Shown here: one piece after another, positions 36,151 through 49,664 of the stretch
How the letters are laid out: each line of letters opens with the position of its first letter
Numbering within the stretch: position 1 is the stretch's first letter
Assembly: GCA_036768485.1 (NCBI GenBank)
Contig: JAVLUZ010000547.1
Coordinates: 1,440,501 to 1,504,500, forward strand
Direction: 5' to 3'
Length of the DNA stretch: 64,000 nucleotides
Source: Mermis nigrescens
Lineage: Eukaryota; Nematoda; Enoplea; Mermithida; Mermithidae
Program-made: the position numbers and the translations under genes
The notes under the pieces: generated by a model
Seen by the model: only the letters and a program-made list of their open reading frames with translations
Databases searched by the model: none
What the model was told of the DNA's origin: nothing

Positions 36151-37011
36151 AGCCATACTCAAGCGCAGGTCTCGCACGTCTAAAATGGGTTTTCGGGGAC
36201 GTCCAAAATTGGTTTAAATGATAAAATAGCGCTAAAATTATGTTAATTAACAGTTTTTGGTCCATTTTAAGCACTTCTGAAATTTTCTTCCTTTTTTATT
36301 GCTTTTAAGTCCTTATTTTGCCTCATTTTTTCAGAAAATTTCTCATTCTTCCAATCTTCCAATCTGGGGGTTCATGCCTTCAGTGTATGTCTTGTCCGGA
36401 CTCAAGGAATATACCTATATACCTACATATTTACCAGTACTGGTATCCTATTGAGCATTAAAAGCTCTAAATCTAAGATTTGGTGCATAATCATACGATT
36501 TGTCTTATTAAGGCCACTAAAACTGATTTTTCTGCAGTCTCTATAACTTTTTAGCGGACTAGAGCAACCGTCTTGCTCGCTTTCCTGATCATGGATCTGT
36601 AAAAATGACAGAGAAAAGTTGTTTAAAAAACCATTGGAAATTGTATTGCGCTGACGAGCACTTATTTCGCTGGTTAATAACCTCGATACATAGGTAAAAA
36701 TGAACTTCGATATCTGCCGTTTTTTGTATCATCTACCGAAAATGCGAAATAAAAGCACTGTTGCATTTCTTGGGAACTGGATCGTTATTTAAAGGATAGG
36801 GCTTTCAATTTTTTAATGAGTGAAAATCTGGACCATTTTACAGTCAGTAAAATTTTTTGTTTCCATGTGCTATGCACTTATTTCGCCTGGTTTTACCACT
36901 CATCGATCGGCACAATGATCCTTACATATTACTCGTCTTATTAATTCATTAGTATTAATTTATTATTAGTTTTATTATTATACTTCGTATTCCCTTAATT
37001 TTTAATTGCAG
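36151..37011 (+). other. Distal part of PISD intron 3
   Basis: AT-rich, with no recognised element or exon up to the acceptor at 37010-37011. Confidence 0.4.
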
Positions 37012-37123
37012 TGCGCTAATGATACAAAACGCTTTTATTGCGTGATCTACCTTTCGCCGGGTGATTATCACGGGTTCCATTCGCCTGTTGATTGGAAAGT
37101 CAATTTTAGGAGACATTTCTCAG
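37012..37123 (+). CDS. PISD: Phosphatidylserine decarboxylase, exon 4
   Basis: It encodes residues 191-228 (the last codon is completed by exon 5). [18 protein letters not shown] is the decarboxylase signature. The second His of YHGFH (residue 213) corresponds to the catalytic His required for self-processing. [12 protein letters not shown] matches the human DWTVSHRRHFPG. The acceptor is ATTGCAG|TGC. The donor is CAG|GTTCGC, leaving one base (G) that pairs with GT of exon 5 to make Gly. No open frame long enough to stand out covers this exon; it was found from the protein match. Confidence 0.93.
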
Positions 37124-37796
37124 GTTCGCTCGTTTACACTCAACGTAATAGTAGTATGCAGTTTTTTAATTTTTAAAATTTCTTATCTAAACGACTTTGG
37201 CTATCAAGGCACGTTTATATGTCGGATGACTGCAGGACCAACCATCCTTGCCATGCCTAGGGGGGCTAGCCGGGCTATCGCCTAGAGCAGCTATGAAACT
37301 AGAAAAATCGGTTTTAATTTGATATGTACATAACAGGTCAATCTTAAAGGCGCGGGGGGATAAATAAATGTCCTTTTTTGGCCAAAAATTGTAAAAAAGA
37401 CAGTATAAAAGGCCAAAAAGCGCAAATTTCTGCATCAAATCGATTAGAAAGCGAAACATTCTTTGTCTGAGGATGGGGGACGTACGACTTTGGGTAGGAA
37501 AATTCCAATGTTTTCCTGTTACGTACCTATATAGTTTTAACGACCCTAATTTGACAAATCGTATAGGGTAACATTTTATTTACGACCCAGGTTTCTTATT
37601 TACGATTTTCGATGCATCGCTTAAGCTAGCTTAGATCCAGCAACACACGGTATAAGAGTACAGTTGCAGTATACATTTGCATATATACATATACATACAC
37701 AGTATACGTTTGCCGCTACGCTCAATCGAGCTCTTTAGCTCATTTACTAACACGTTTAAAATTTTTCATAATTAGGTAATTAGCTTATTCTATCGA

Positions 37797-38394
37797 CCTT
37801 AGGTGCGCAAGGTCAAACTTTCAAAGGAAGTGAAAACCAAAAATTGACAGATTGCTTATTGCTTCGTAAAAACGGTTATATAGCCTTTTTATTTGGGCTA
37901 TATCTTTTTTTGACTAAGAGTAGATATTTAGCCATTTTGGAGACAAGGAAATAGTTACATGTCCTTTTAAATCTCAGAAAAGACAACTATATAGCATTTA
38001 TGAGCTCACACGGTATTTTTCTGAGTGGAGAAAAGGCTATATAGCTATTTTTCTGAGCCGAAAATAGACATATAACAATGCTTTTTCGGTCAAAATGGTT
38101 GCATAGCTATCAGCTTTTCAGAGCCCGGGGTTTAAGGGTTTTTGGCTATCTATTTGCTCAAAATCGCCAAATTTTCGGCGCTTCCCGCCATATATTCATG
38201 TTTTAAGCGATATATTGGTCAATTTATTCGACTTTTTTCAAAATTTTTTTCATGATTCCAAGCTCTAGAAGGATAGAGTATCGTCAGAAACGCCAAAAAA
38301 ACGATGTTTTTTCAACGCGTACCGGTCATTTTTGGGCCCAAAAAAGGCACTTCAGCTTTTCACCCCCCAGAATTCCCATACTGTGCATGTATGA
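37797..38394. mobile_element. Chimeric repeat: family C start joined to family B end
   Basis: 37797-38126 follows family C (TAGGTGCGCAAGGTC and repeated GCTATATAG units). From about 38130 the sequence is a minus-strand family B end finishing GGGAATTC-type block, then ACTGTGCATGTATG at 38394. No common target duplication was found, so this may be a deletion between neighbouring copies. Confidence 0.5.
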
Positions 38395-38822
38395 TAGAGA
38401 CTAGTAGTAAATTTAGAATAAAATGACGACAATGGTCAAAATGGTGCATATAAAACGCTTTTGCGCGGTTATACCATACTTTTTATCATTTTAGTCCATT
38501 TTGACGGCATTATATCGCTTGTTAAAATGTAAAAATATAGTAATTCATTCATTTGACAATGTTTTTGATTTTTTTACAACATACCGGTCTAATTTAGGAC
38601 GCGTTCTGAGTAATCAGTAAAAGTAACGAATTTGGCGAGAAGCATCGGAGAATTTTGATATAACTGTTTTGTCCTAGGAAATAATGCTGGCGTAATTACC
38701 GTACACGGGCAGCAGTTATCTTCTGGGCGTCCAATGGGGCAAAATTATCAAAAATGGCCCCAAAAATCAAATTTGGGGGCCTATCGATTTTTGTGGGTAC
38801 CCCTAAACCATATATACACACG

Positions 38823-39227
38823 CATATGGGTGGTGAGGGGTATTACCTTCCCTGAAGGGTCAGCCGGACAGGTCCTGTCCGGCGATTTTGAGCCGATGGA
38901 ACATTTTCTTACATCATTTCCGCGGTCAAAAGCAGTAAAAACGTCAAAAATTTTCCAGCGCTTAGCGCCAGATTAGTACTTTTACGTACTTTTTACTTAA
39001 AAGGCGCCCAAAATTGATAAATTTTGCATTTTTTTATGTTAAAAGCGATATAATGCGGTCAAAATGGACTAAAAATGCTTTTGAAATGCGATATCACCAA
39101 GAAAACGTTTTATAGGCTACGTTGACCATTTTGATCGTAAAAACAGTAAAAAATCATGAATGTTAAATTTACTGTCTTGGATTTTTGGGATTTAACCCCC
39201 TGCCGATCCTGACCTTATGCACCTATG
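38823..39227 (-). repeat. Family C' repeat, minus copy
   Basis: It reads from CATATGGGTGG to GACCTTATGCACCTATG, the inverse of the CATAGGTGCACAAGGTC start. It includes GACAGGTCCTGTCC, the CAGCGCTTAGCGCCA mini-palindrome and AAAGGCGCCC. Confidence 0.55.
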
Positions 39228-39459
39228 ATGTCCTAATTTCCCAATGTCCATGCGTCGTATCGTAATTGCCACTGCGCGCATGTATGCCCCGCCGACTCTG
39301 ACCTTGCGCATCTATATGATATGTAGCTCCTTGATCAGAAATCACAATGCATCTCATAACTAAGAGTCAAGCCGCGTTTTTTGAACTTTGGTTTTTTAGC
39401 AAATGGTAAAAGCTTAAAAAGGCTAAGTTTGTCTTCATCAACGACTGATAATGATTTAG

Positions 39460-39617
39460 GTCATTTGCTGGGCGTCAGCGAAAAAGTGACGCGACGAGTT
39501 GCCAATTTATTCTGCCTAAACGAGCGGGTTTTGCTAGCCGGTCGTTGGGTTCACGGATTTTTTACAATGACCGCAGTTGGCGCTACGCACGTGGGAAATA
39601 TTGCGCTCGACTTTGAG
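39460..39617 (+). CDS. PISD: Phosphatidylserine decarboxylase, exon 5
   Basis: It encodes residues 228-280. After the shared Gly codon it reads HLLGVSEKVTRRVANLFCLNERVLL, then WVHGFFTMTAVGATHVGNI. Human PISD has [25 protein letters not shown] and WKHGFFSLTAVGATNVGSI at the same points. NERV and the TAVGATNVG block are near-invariant in the family. The acceptor is GATTTAG|GTC; the donor is GAG|GTTGTG in phase 0. The frame is open upstream for 26 codons, but that stretch has no similarity. Confidence 0.93.
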
Positions 39618-39699
39618 GTTGTGTGCCTGAAATAATTGAAAATTTTATTTCGAGAAAAAATTTTTTTCAAGTTGGATTGTAAATCTAACTCCATGGGAT

Positions 39700-39922
39700 A
39701 GGTTTTTATGTTTCTCATCCAATTTGCGACAGTTCTGAAGCAGCAGCATATCCAGGATTTTCTGATGGCAAAAATTGTCCAAAAAATTTGTCAATTTTTT
39801 TGCTTAAAGTTCCGGTTTGTTCGTCTTTAGGTTGACAGGATCATTTGTGATTCAAACGCATGGGAAGCGCTTCGAGAAATATGTGAAGAAAAATTGAATG
39901 AGATTAAACGTAGATTGGCGTA
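39700..39922 (+). other. Candidate small exon(s) of unknown gene inside PISD intron 5
   Basis: After the acceptor-like GTCTTTAG, the 91 bases at 39832-39922 read VDRIICDSNAWEALREICEE and KLNEIKRRLA, then TAA. This is charged, helix-prone and coding-like. Just upstream, 39708-39830 contains an open frame with FATVLKQQHIQDFLMAK. I do not recognise the protein. It could be a terminal exon of a nested gene, an old pseudogene or chance. Confidence 0.25.
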
Positions 39923-40465
39923 AAGTCAATAACTACATCCATTACGATCCAGTTATTATGTACATGACCGATAAATGAGGAAGCGATATGTTGATTAAAA
40001 TGTGAGAGAATTTAATATTTAAACGGCATCTTCAACAAGGGTTACATTTTGAGGATAATATCCCTTTTACGTGAAGCAATTATTCCAGCAATTCCAGAGA
40101 ACATCCCGCAAGAAATGCACATTTTTCGGAAAGTCCTCTTGGTACATACTTCGGCAATTACTGAGATGTTCTCGCAGAGAAATCCAGAAGAACAACGCCC
40201 ATTCGATCATAATTCGTAAATCATAAATTGAAGAATGAACTGAAATTAATTAGGGAAAAATAATAGGAAAACGGAATATTTATGATTGCGAAGTTCGAAG
40301 TCCAGCAAGATTCCCGTCCGACATTACTTTTGCGCAATTTACGAAGGTTTAGTGAATAACTCGATAGCTTTAACGCGTCTAGGCAAATCCAGCAAAAATT
40401 CAAAAAAATTACATTGCGCATAACATTTTGTAGAAAGTGTTAATATGCTTCACGCGAGCAGTCAT

Positions 40466-40657
40466 CAGTGGCGGATCCAGGATTTTCCTAAGGGGAGGGG
40501 GGCGGTACCCCTAAGGGGGCGGAACCCTGACTTGGGCGGAAAAATTAGCCGTTTTAACCCAAAACTCGCTAAAAATCGCTCAAAAATGCTTAATTTTGCG
40601 CACTATTTTGGGCCAATGGTGGGGGGGGGGCGGTCGCCCCCTCTATATCCGCCCCTG
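40466..40657 (+). mobile_element. hAT-like MITE, family D, 192 bp
   Basis: Ends CAGTGGCGGAT and TCCGCCCCTG. The exact 8-bp duplication GCAGTCAT lies at 40458-40465 and 40658-40665. It has the same length as the inverted-orientation copy at 30807-30998. Confidence 0.85.
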
Positions 40658-40894
40658 GCAGTCATTGTCGGATCACTGCGATTTCTGTAAAACATATTTT
40701 TTATCAATCAACCTCATTGTTTTTCTCTCTATTTTCTGTGAGTTACAAGGAATCTAATACGGCGAACCTAAAAATATTCGAGAGCACTGACTGTTTTAAT
40801 GAAATATTTGGTTTTTTTTAAATTTTCAACATGGCGGTCCATCAACGACTTTTAAGTCAGCAGGCAATTTTAGCAGCAAAAAATTCACTGAAAT

Positions 40895-43616
40895 ATATGT
40901 ACATACAGTAGCATACCACAATAATGACAGCAGTCCAAGAACGCGGAAAACAATATTGTTCTTAACATCAGCATTACCCTTTTTAATCAAGACGACCCTA
41001 CCAAACAGATCAAAGTTTTTCAGCATGAACTTATGCAAATATCAAGTGTAAGGAACACTAACGCTCAGATTTGGAAGTAAAATAAATTTGTAGTATAAAC
41101 TATGTACATATTAACAACAAATGGAATAGTGCAAACTTTACATAACTACTGGGTGTTGAGAAAACTAACAGTCAGATTCCCAATTCTGATTTTACGTAGA
41201 AGATTTAAAAAAAATAAACTTCCGCAAGGCTCTAGAACTAAACTTAATATGCAGTGTAAACTTTACACAACCGCAGAGTGTAAAGAAAATTTCAGTCGGA
41301 TTCGTAATTCTGATATTACTGTGATATTACGATCACCATTTATGAAAAATTTAGTCAACACAATGGACCAAGGACAAATAAATATCAGATATAAACCACT
41401 TTACACCACTGTCGAGTCCAAACAAACTGGCGTATCACATTTGGTTTCTGATTGCTTTTTAGACTTGAGATTATCTCCAGACTTATAACCCAGAACTTGG
41501 CAGAAAAAACAAGGTAGAAATACGTTACATTCCCCCAATTTTTGACTTTATATTTACCGAAAAAGCTAAATATTGATGTAATCAAACGCAATTCGCTGTG
41601 ACGCGTACCGCTTAGAAAGTACTTTATTTTTATCCTATTCGACCTCGCCCGACTTCTGAACAGAGATAGTGGCAAACAAAAAATGGACAAACCTGTATTT
41701 TCCAATGTCAACCACTTTGTAAACTTTAAAAATCTGAACCTAACGCCCCATTGAGTGTAAATAAATTCGATTCGGGCCAGTTTGAAGCCCTTTGATTGTA
41801 GTACGTTTGTAGGTGCCAAACTTATGTTCCGCAAAATATTTGATATGATTTACCAATCAAAATACGAAAAAAACCCGTTTTTCGCCCATATTACACCTTA
41901 GATTTCGAACTTTACACCCCCATAAATAACACAATATTACGTTTTTTTGAACGCGGCTTGCTTCGATGTGTAGCGCTTAGAAGTTGCCTTATTTCTATTT
42001 TATTCAATATATCCAAACTCATAACCGAAAATGTTGGCAGATAAATCTCGGACAAAATCTGTTTTTTTTACTCATCTACTAGAGTGTAAAGTTTAAACCC
42101 GTGGTACTGATTGCGTATTGATTGTAGAAAAGTTTGCTGGCAAGGAGAGGATAGCCCTTGATCCATAGTACATTTCTGTCAGAAAAATTTCTCTAAGCTC
42201 ATAACCGGAGTTGTTGGCAGACATAAACACAAGTCGAAAACTCGACCAAAATGTGTCTTTTCACCCCCAGATTTTCGCACTCTTTACACTCCCATTCGAA
42301 AACTAAGGCGAAATTCAAAAAACAAAAAGCGTCAGCTGCAGAAAAAAATAGATGAATAAGTCAAATGAAGTGCATGGTTTTCCCAAGAGAATTAAAAAAA
42401 TGAAAAAAGTCAGCATTCAGAAGATTTGAACTCGTTATTCTTTTTCTGAGTCTACATGCAAGAACGGATGCGTAAGCCACTGCGCCAACCCGACATATCG
42501 GCGGATTTTAATACTTAATTAATAACTGGAAAATATTCATCATTCTACTAAAGTTTAAGAATAGTGCATTTATGATAATAAAAATAATTATTTATTAAAG
42601 ACGAGTCAAAAACCTCTGAAATCAGAAAAATCTGATCAAAGAATATGCAATACGAAGTTATCTATCGACATTAGAAAATAGATGTAAGTAAAATTTAAAG
42701 TTCACCTCTCCGTATCTCAACAAACACTGGCTGTAGAAAAGTTTAAAGGTCAGATTCGTTATTCTGACCTTACGGAGAACATTTTTGAAAAAAATATCAT
42801 CCACGATGCTCTGGACGGAAAAAATTTTTTCAGTGTAAAGTTTACACTTGCACTAATAACGCAATATTGATTGTAAAGAAATAAAATAAATTTTGCCGTG
42901 TAGCGCTTAGGACGAGACACATTTTAAAGATTATTACCACGTTCTGTCTACTAAGTGGAGAATATGGCAGAAAAAACATTTTTTTGTTCCAGACTCTTTA
43001 CAATAAACCGCCTCTAAAATTGAAAATATTACTTTTTCGAAAGAAAATTAAATACACTTCCCTAGATTTTATAACTGTCTACCTTTTAAAACCAATCAGA
43101 CTGCATAGAATATAAAAACGAGTTAGATATGTTTCTGCACGTGAAAACAGTAAAAAAACTGTCTACTTTACACAATATTGCGTTAAAAGAGGAGAAAAAA
43201 GTTTATTCGAGATTTTGTGACCCTCTACATTATAAAACCAATTGGACTGCACAAAAACCAAAATTGAGTCAGATAAGCTGAAAACAAGCAAAGAGTAAAA
43301 AACCCGTATACTTTACATTTTTATGCAACAACCATCGAGTGTTCAGGGGCAACATTTTAAAAAAATTGGCCCTCCACCAATTATTTGATTTTTCGGTTTA
43401 CTCTGTACACACTCATTGCTGACTCGGTATTGAGTGTAAACAAAAAAAGACGGGCATCGAATTTTTTAATTATCCATCAATTAAAAATAGCGCACCTCCC
43501 AGATGTGTGCTGTTATAGCTGTGAGGGGGTGGACACAAATTTCGCACTCGCTGTGAAAAACATATAAGAAAAGAGGATGGCCAAGTATAGTATAGGTAGC
43601 GCTGGCGCGCAACCTA
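40895..43616. repeat. GTGTAAAGTTTACAC repeat family, first copy
   Basis: AT-rich, non-coding, with the near-palindrome GTGTAAA-N-TTTACAC at 41254 and 42833 and many half-sites. It carries conserved blocks CATTGAGTGTAAATAAATTCG and ATAACGCAATATTGATTGTAAAG. 40895-41395 is matched at 45887-46378; the later part is matched at 47566-49595. The right end is a GC-rich hairpin at 43594-43613 (GGTAGCGC...GCGCAACC) directly before a (TA)n tract. The mobile-element class is unknown. Confidence 0.65.
42409..42497 (-). pseudogene. tRNA-like sequence inside the GTGTAAA family
   Basis: On the minus strand GGGTTGGCGCAGTGGC resembles a Pol III A box with its acceptor-stem start, and GAGTTCAAATCTTC resembles a B box. 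The spacing is long enough for a variable arm. The acceptor stem does not close, so it is probably a decayed tRNA or a tRNA-derived promoter. Confidence 0.4.
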
Positions 43617-45059
<1,443 letters not shown>

Positions 45060-45175
45060 TACCCAACTTTTTGTTAACAAAAAATAGTAGTTATTCCTAT
45101 CTTTGTCAGTGTTGTAGCGAATGTCATTAGGTACTTAGCAATTTATACTTGCATTGTGTATGTATTATACTAGGA

Positions 45176-45857
45176 AAAATCTACCTAAAGTCGCAAAATC
45201 TGCTAAAAATCAGACTTTCTCTAAGCAACGCTAAAAATCTAAGTATATTCTGCGGCCTCTAAAAAAGTGTCTTTTTTTAATAATGTTCGAAGTTTCAGAT
45301 AAGAGTGTACGAAATCTATCAAGGTTACTTTTTTAAATTGCTGGCACCTGATTGATAGAAAACTAAGAGGTATTGTATTCGAAGTTGTTTTATTTTGTTA
45401 TGAGCATTATAGCAAGCAAAGCAGGGGCCGATGGATTAGTGCACACAATCATTTCGGGCATGCTAGTGTATCTAGATTTAGTCTGTCTCAAGTCAACATA
45501 CGCGTTTCCTACTGTTTTAAACCAACCATGTCTCCAATTGTCTTCGATGTTTGCTATTTCATTCAATTGGCTTAAAAGACTGTTAGTTTACTCAATATCA
45601 TTTCCCATAGCTACTGCATAGCTAACGTGCTGCTTTTTCAATCATTTTTATGGTTAAATATTTATTTTAATCTGTTGGCCGCAGAATATACACTCGATTT
45701 TTAGCGTTGCTTGGAGAAAGTCTGATTTTTAGCAGATTTTGCGACTTTAGGCAGATTTTTCCAAGTCCCCTCCTTTTACATCCTTAATAATCCACAATTC
45801 CAAGTATATTCATCTTTTTTGTTCCATCAGAGCATTTTTCTTTGCTAGTACCCCACT
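45176..45857. repeat. Older relatives of the foldback arms in inverted orientation
   Basis: 45176-45267 (left-arm type, ending TATTCTGCGGCC) and 45678-45857 (right-arm type, GGCCGCAGAATATAC to TTTGCTAG) match the arms of 43768-45059 with more differences. The DNA between them shows nothing recognisable. Confidence 0.6.
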
Positions 45858-45886
45858 TTAAATTAGTATTATTTGAGTACATCAGT

Positions 45887-46378
45887 CAGTACACACATAC
45901 AGTAACATGCCACAATAATGACAGCAGTCCAAGAACACGGAAAACAATACTGTTCTTAACATCAGCATTATCCTTTTCAAACAAGACAACCTTACATTAT
46001 TTTAACAGATCAAAGTTTTTCAGCATTAACTTTACGCAAATATCAATTGTAAGGAACACTAACGCTCAGATTTGGAAGTAAAATAAATTTGTAGTATAAA
46101 CTACATTTTAACAACAAATGATTAGTGCAAACTTCACACAACTACTATGTGTAGAGAAAACTTACAGCCAGATTCTCAATTCTGATTTTACGTAGAACAT
46201 TTTGAAAAAATTAAGCTCCCGCAAAGCTCTAGAACAAGAGTTAATATGCAGTGTAAACTTTACACAACCACAGAGTTTAAAGAAAATTTCAGTCGGATTC
46301 GTAATATTGATATTACGATCAACATTTATGGAAAAATTAAGTCTCCACAATGGCCCAAGGACAAATAAATATCAGATG
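45887..46378. repeat. GTGTAAA family, second copy, left part
   Basis: It matches 40895-41395 closely (ACAGTAACATGCCACAATAATG, CAGTGTAAACTTTACACAACC). It is cut at ATCAGA by the solo LTR that follows; the related sequence resumes after 47565. Confidence 0.7.
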
Positions 46379-47565
46379 TGTATACGTAGACTCAAGCTAC
46401 GTTCACTTCGCTTACTTAACCCGAATCTCAAGCTTATGCACTCACACGGGGGTTCTCGCCCTTTTAGGAGGTCGATCACCAGCCGGCGATTCGGGGGTAA
46501 GCGGCCTGGCCTATTCAAGGTAGCCCGGCCCTCTACGCACGCACCTAGTGAAACTTACTTATTTAACCCCTTTGAGATTAAGTACCTAATTAAAGTAAGT
46601 TCCCCGGAAACCTGATTGAGGGCTCAAAAAGATTATTATTTAACTTGTTTTGGACCGAATTCCGGTGCTTGAAAATATTAAGGGTTCCTAAATATAGTGT
46701 AGCACAAGGACAGAATTCAACAGCACGGAAATTCAACCGAGCCCAGCATCGTTAATTAAATAATTAATTTTTACAATATTTTTTGGACAGAAAAATTATG
46801 AAGCAATTAAACAGCGACAGCATGGAGGATACATGCTGCCGACCGTCGTGTTATGATAATCGGGTAAAATCAAACAATGTAATTAAACAAGGGCACAAAG
46901 CCCTACCAAAGGCATACAACTGATGCCAATTGGAACAAACACGAATGATTAAAAACAAAGCGTACGGCGAAAAGAAGCGTGCACACTACGCAGGAAAACT
47001 AACAGACGAGTTCTGCAGCCAAGCAGATAAAAGGCACGTACGGAGTCTGCTCACGTACGGCAACGAAAAGAAAAAAGATACGCTCAGCGCGGAAGCTGGC
47101 GGAGAGGCTCTCAGGCTCAAAAACAAATTGTAAAATGTAAAATCTTAAAGTGCCGTCAAAACTGCGCTTGCACGCAGTTTTAACTGACGCGGAAAAAAGA
47201 GGCGTAACAACACGAACCAAGAGATATGAAAAGGATCTATGAATACGACAATAGGCCTATGGGCAAAAGCTTACGGTAAAGGAATGTACAAACGAGACAG
47301 GCACAAATATGAGACACACACATATGATCTTTTAACACACGTAAGATATGATAACACACATACCAATTCGTACTCAAGTCGCATTAAGCCCGAGTGCCCA
47401 TTTTCCTATCCCGGATTTTGATTGAAAATATGTGTGGGAATGGAATGAAAGATATGATATTTTTTAGGGGAAGGTGGTCCCGGGCGACTCACTTAAGCGT
47501 TGCGCTTAACGGTCGTGTACGTGCGTATGGAAATTGAGCACAAGAATGTACATCTGGGGCAATCA
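46379..47565 (-). mobile_element. Solo LTR, minus strand, same family as the element at 57628
   Basis: About 1.19 kb that is the reverse complement of the LTR at 57628-58778 with scattered differences. In LTR orientation it starts TGATTGCCCCAGATG and ends near CTACGTATACA. It contains the AAAACTGCG...CGCAGTTTT hairpin and the GCAGCATG...CATGCTG hairpin. It lies alone inside the GTGTAAA repeat, as expected after LTR-LTR recombination. A 5-bp target duplication could not be confirmed. Confidence 0.75.
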
Positions 47566-49593
47566 ATCGGTTTTTTTCATCTGTTTCAAAAAAACCCAAA
47601 CTGATTTTTTTCCCAAAAAATTTTTTCAGTGTAAAGTTTACAAACATAAGTATGGCACATACAAACGAGCTACAATCAAAGGGCTACAAACTGGCCCAAA
47701 CCGAATTTATTTACACTCAATGGGGATCAGATTTTTAAAGTTTACAATGTGGTGGACAGTGAAAAATACGTGTTTGTGCATATTTTTGTTCGCCACTTTC
47801 TCTGTGCAGAAGTCGGGAGAGGTCGAATAGGGTAAAAATAAAGTACTTTCTAAGGGGTGGCGAACAAAAATATGAAGTGAAGAAGTCGGGAGAGGTCGAA
47901 TAGGATAAAAATAAAGTACTTTTTAAGGGGTGGCGAACAAAAATATGGACAAACACGTATTTTTCACTGTCCACCACATTGTAAACTTTAAAAATCTGAA
48001 CCGAACGCCCCATTGAGTGTAAATAAATTCGGTTTAGGCCAGTTTGTAGCCCTTTGATTGTAGTACGTTTGTATGTGCAAAACTTATGTTCCGCAAAATA
48101 TTTGATATGATTTACCAATTAAATACGAAAAACCCGTTTTTTTCGCCCATTTTACACCTCAGATTTCGAACTTTACACCCCCATAAACAACTCAATATTA
48201 CGTGTTTTTGAACGCGGTTTGCTTTGACGTGTAGCCCTTAAAAGTTACTTTATTTTTGTCCATTTAAATTATCTTAACTCTTAACCGAAAAAGTTGGCTT
48301 AGAAATCTTTGACAGAATCTGTTTTTTTACTCATTCACTAGAGTGTAAAGTTTAAACCCCTGCTACTGTGTATTGATTGTAGAAATGTTTGAAGGTCAGA
48401 TTCATTATTCTAACCTTACAGAGAACATTTTTAAAAAAATTCATCATCCGCGACGCTCTGGGTGGAAAAAATTTTTTCAGTGTAAAGTTTACACCTGCAC
48501 TAATAACGCAATATTGATTGTAAAGAAACAAAATAAATTTTGACTTGTAGCGCTTAAGACGAGGCAGATTTGAAAGGTAGTTACGACGTTCTTTCTACTA
48601 AGTGGAGAATATGGCAGGGAAAAAATATTTTTTGTCTTAGACTCTTTACAATAAACCGCCTCTAAATTCGAAAATATTATTTTTTAAGAAAAAATAAAAA
48701 AAGTTTCCCCTAGATTTTTTAACCGTGTACCTTTTGAAACCAATCAGACTGCATAGAATGTAAAACTGAGTTAGATATGCACGGCCACACGAAAACTGTA
48801 AAAAACCGTCTAGTTTACACTCCTGTGCAACAACCAATGAGTGTAAAGAACTTTTACGACCAGATTCGTAACCTACTAATTAGGGAAAACATTTTTAAAA
48901 AAATTCATCATCCACGACGCTACGGGCGGAAAAAATATTTTCAGTGTAAAGTTTACACTTGCACTAATAACGCAATATCGATTGTAAAGAAACAAAATAA
49001 ATTTTGACGTGTAGCGCTTAAGACGAGGCACATTTTAAAGGTACTTACCACGTTCTGTCTACTGAGTGGAGAATATGGCAGGGAAAAAATATTTTTTTGT
49101 CTCAGCCTCTTTACAATAAACCGCCTCTAAATTCGGAAATTTTACTTTTTAAGAAAAATTAAAAAAAGTCTCACCTAGATTTTTTAACCGTCTACCTTTT
49201 GAAACCAATCAGACTGCATAGAATGTAAAACTGAGTTAGATATGCTCTTGCACACGAAAACTGTAAAAAACCGTCTAGTTTACACTCCTGTGCAACAACC
49301 AATGAGTGTAAAGAAATTTTAAGACCAGATTCGTAACCTACTAATTAGGGAAAACATTTTTAAAAAAAATTGGCCCTCCGCAAATTATTTGAATTTTTGG
49401 TGTAAACTTTACACACTCAAGACGCGCTCGGTATTGAGTGTAAACAAGAAAAAAAATGGGGGCACTAAGTTTTTTTATTATCTACCTTTTAAAAAAACCG
49501 CACCTCTCAGATGTGTGCCGTTATAGCTGTGAGGGGGGGACATATGTTGGGGGTACCCAAGTATATTATAGGTACGCGCTAACGCGCTACCTA

Positions 49594-49595
<2 letters not shown>
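47566..49595. repeat. GTGTAAA family, second copy, right part, with tandem 464-bp unit
   Basis: A unit of 464 bp is repeated: GTGTAAAGTTTACAC at 48480 and 48944, and a related palindrome at 49400. 47655-47795 and 47931-48078 are near-perfect inverted copies. The spacer contains a 71-bp direct duplication (about 47811-47876 and 47882-47947). The right end is the hairpin GGTACGCGCTAACGCGCTACC at about 49571-49591, followed by (TA)n. Non-coding. Confidence 0.7.

Positions 49596-49661
<66 letters not shown>
49596..49661. repeat. (TA)n microsatellite, ~66 bp
   Basis: Pure AT repeat immediately after the GTGTAAA-family terminal hairpin, the same arrangement as at 43618-43767. Confidence 0.95.

Positions 49662-49664
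<3 letters not shown>

Larger units (their letters stand above)
29356..37011 (+). other. PISD intron 3
   Basis: GT-AG intron of 7656 bp ending TTAATTGCAG. It contains family A, B and D elements, GGCGCTTCGCACC-type mini-hairpins at 29716-29722 and 30113-30119 (inverse orientation), and fragments of the GTGTAAA family (about 30300-30600 and 33930-34385). No additional exon was recognised. Confidence 0.7.
37124..39459 (+). other. PISD intron 4
   Basis: GT-AG intron of 2336 bp ending GATTTAG. It contains a chimeric family C/B element (37797-38394) and a minus-strand family C' copy (38823-39227). Confidence 0.7.

Noticed and set aside
41385..41834. 149-codon minus-strand frame
   Set aside because: It lies within the GTGTAAA repeat. 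The related copy near 47735-48118 has a different frame structure and no protein motif is recognisable.
45373..45621. 82-codon hydrophobic frame between foldback-arm relatives
   Set aside because: No similarity recognised, and AT-rich DNA readily gives hydrophobic frames; kept out for lack of support.
46930..47220. Short frames inside the solo LTR
   Set aside because: LTR sequence; the matching region of the 57628 LTR does not keep the frame.
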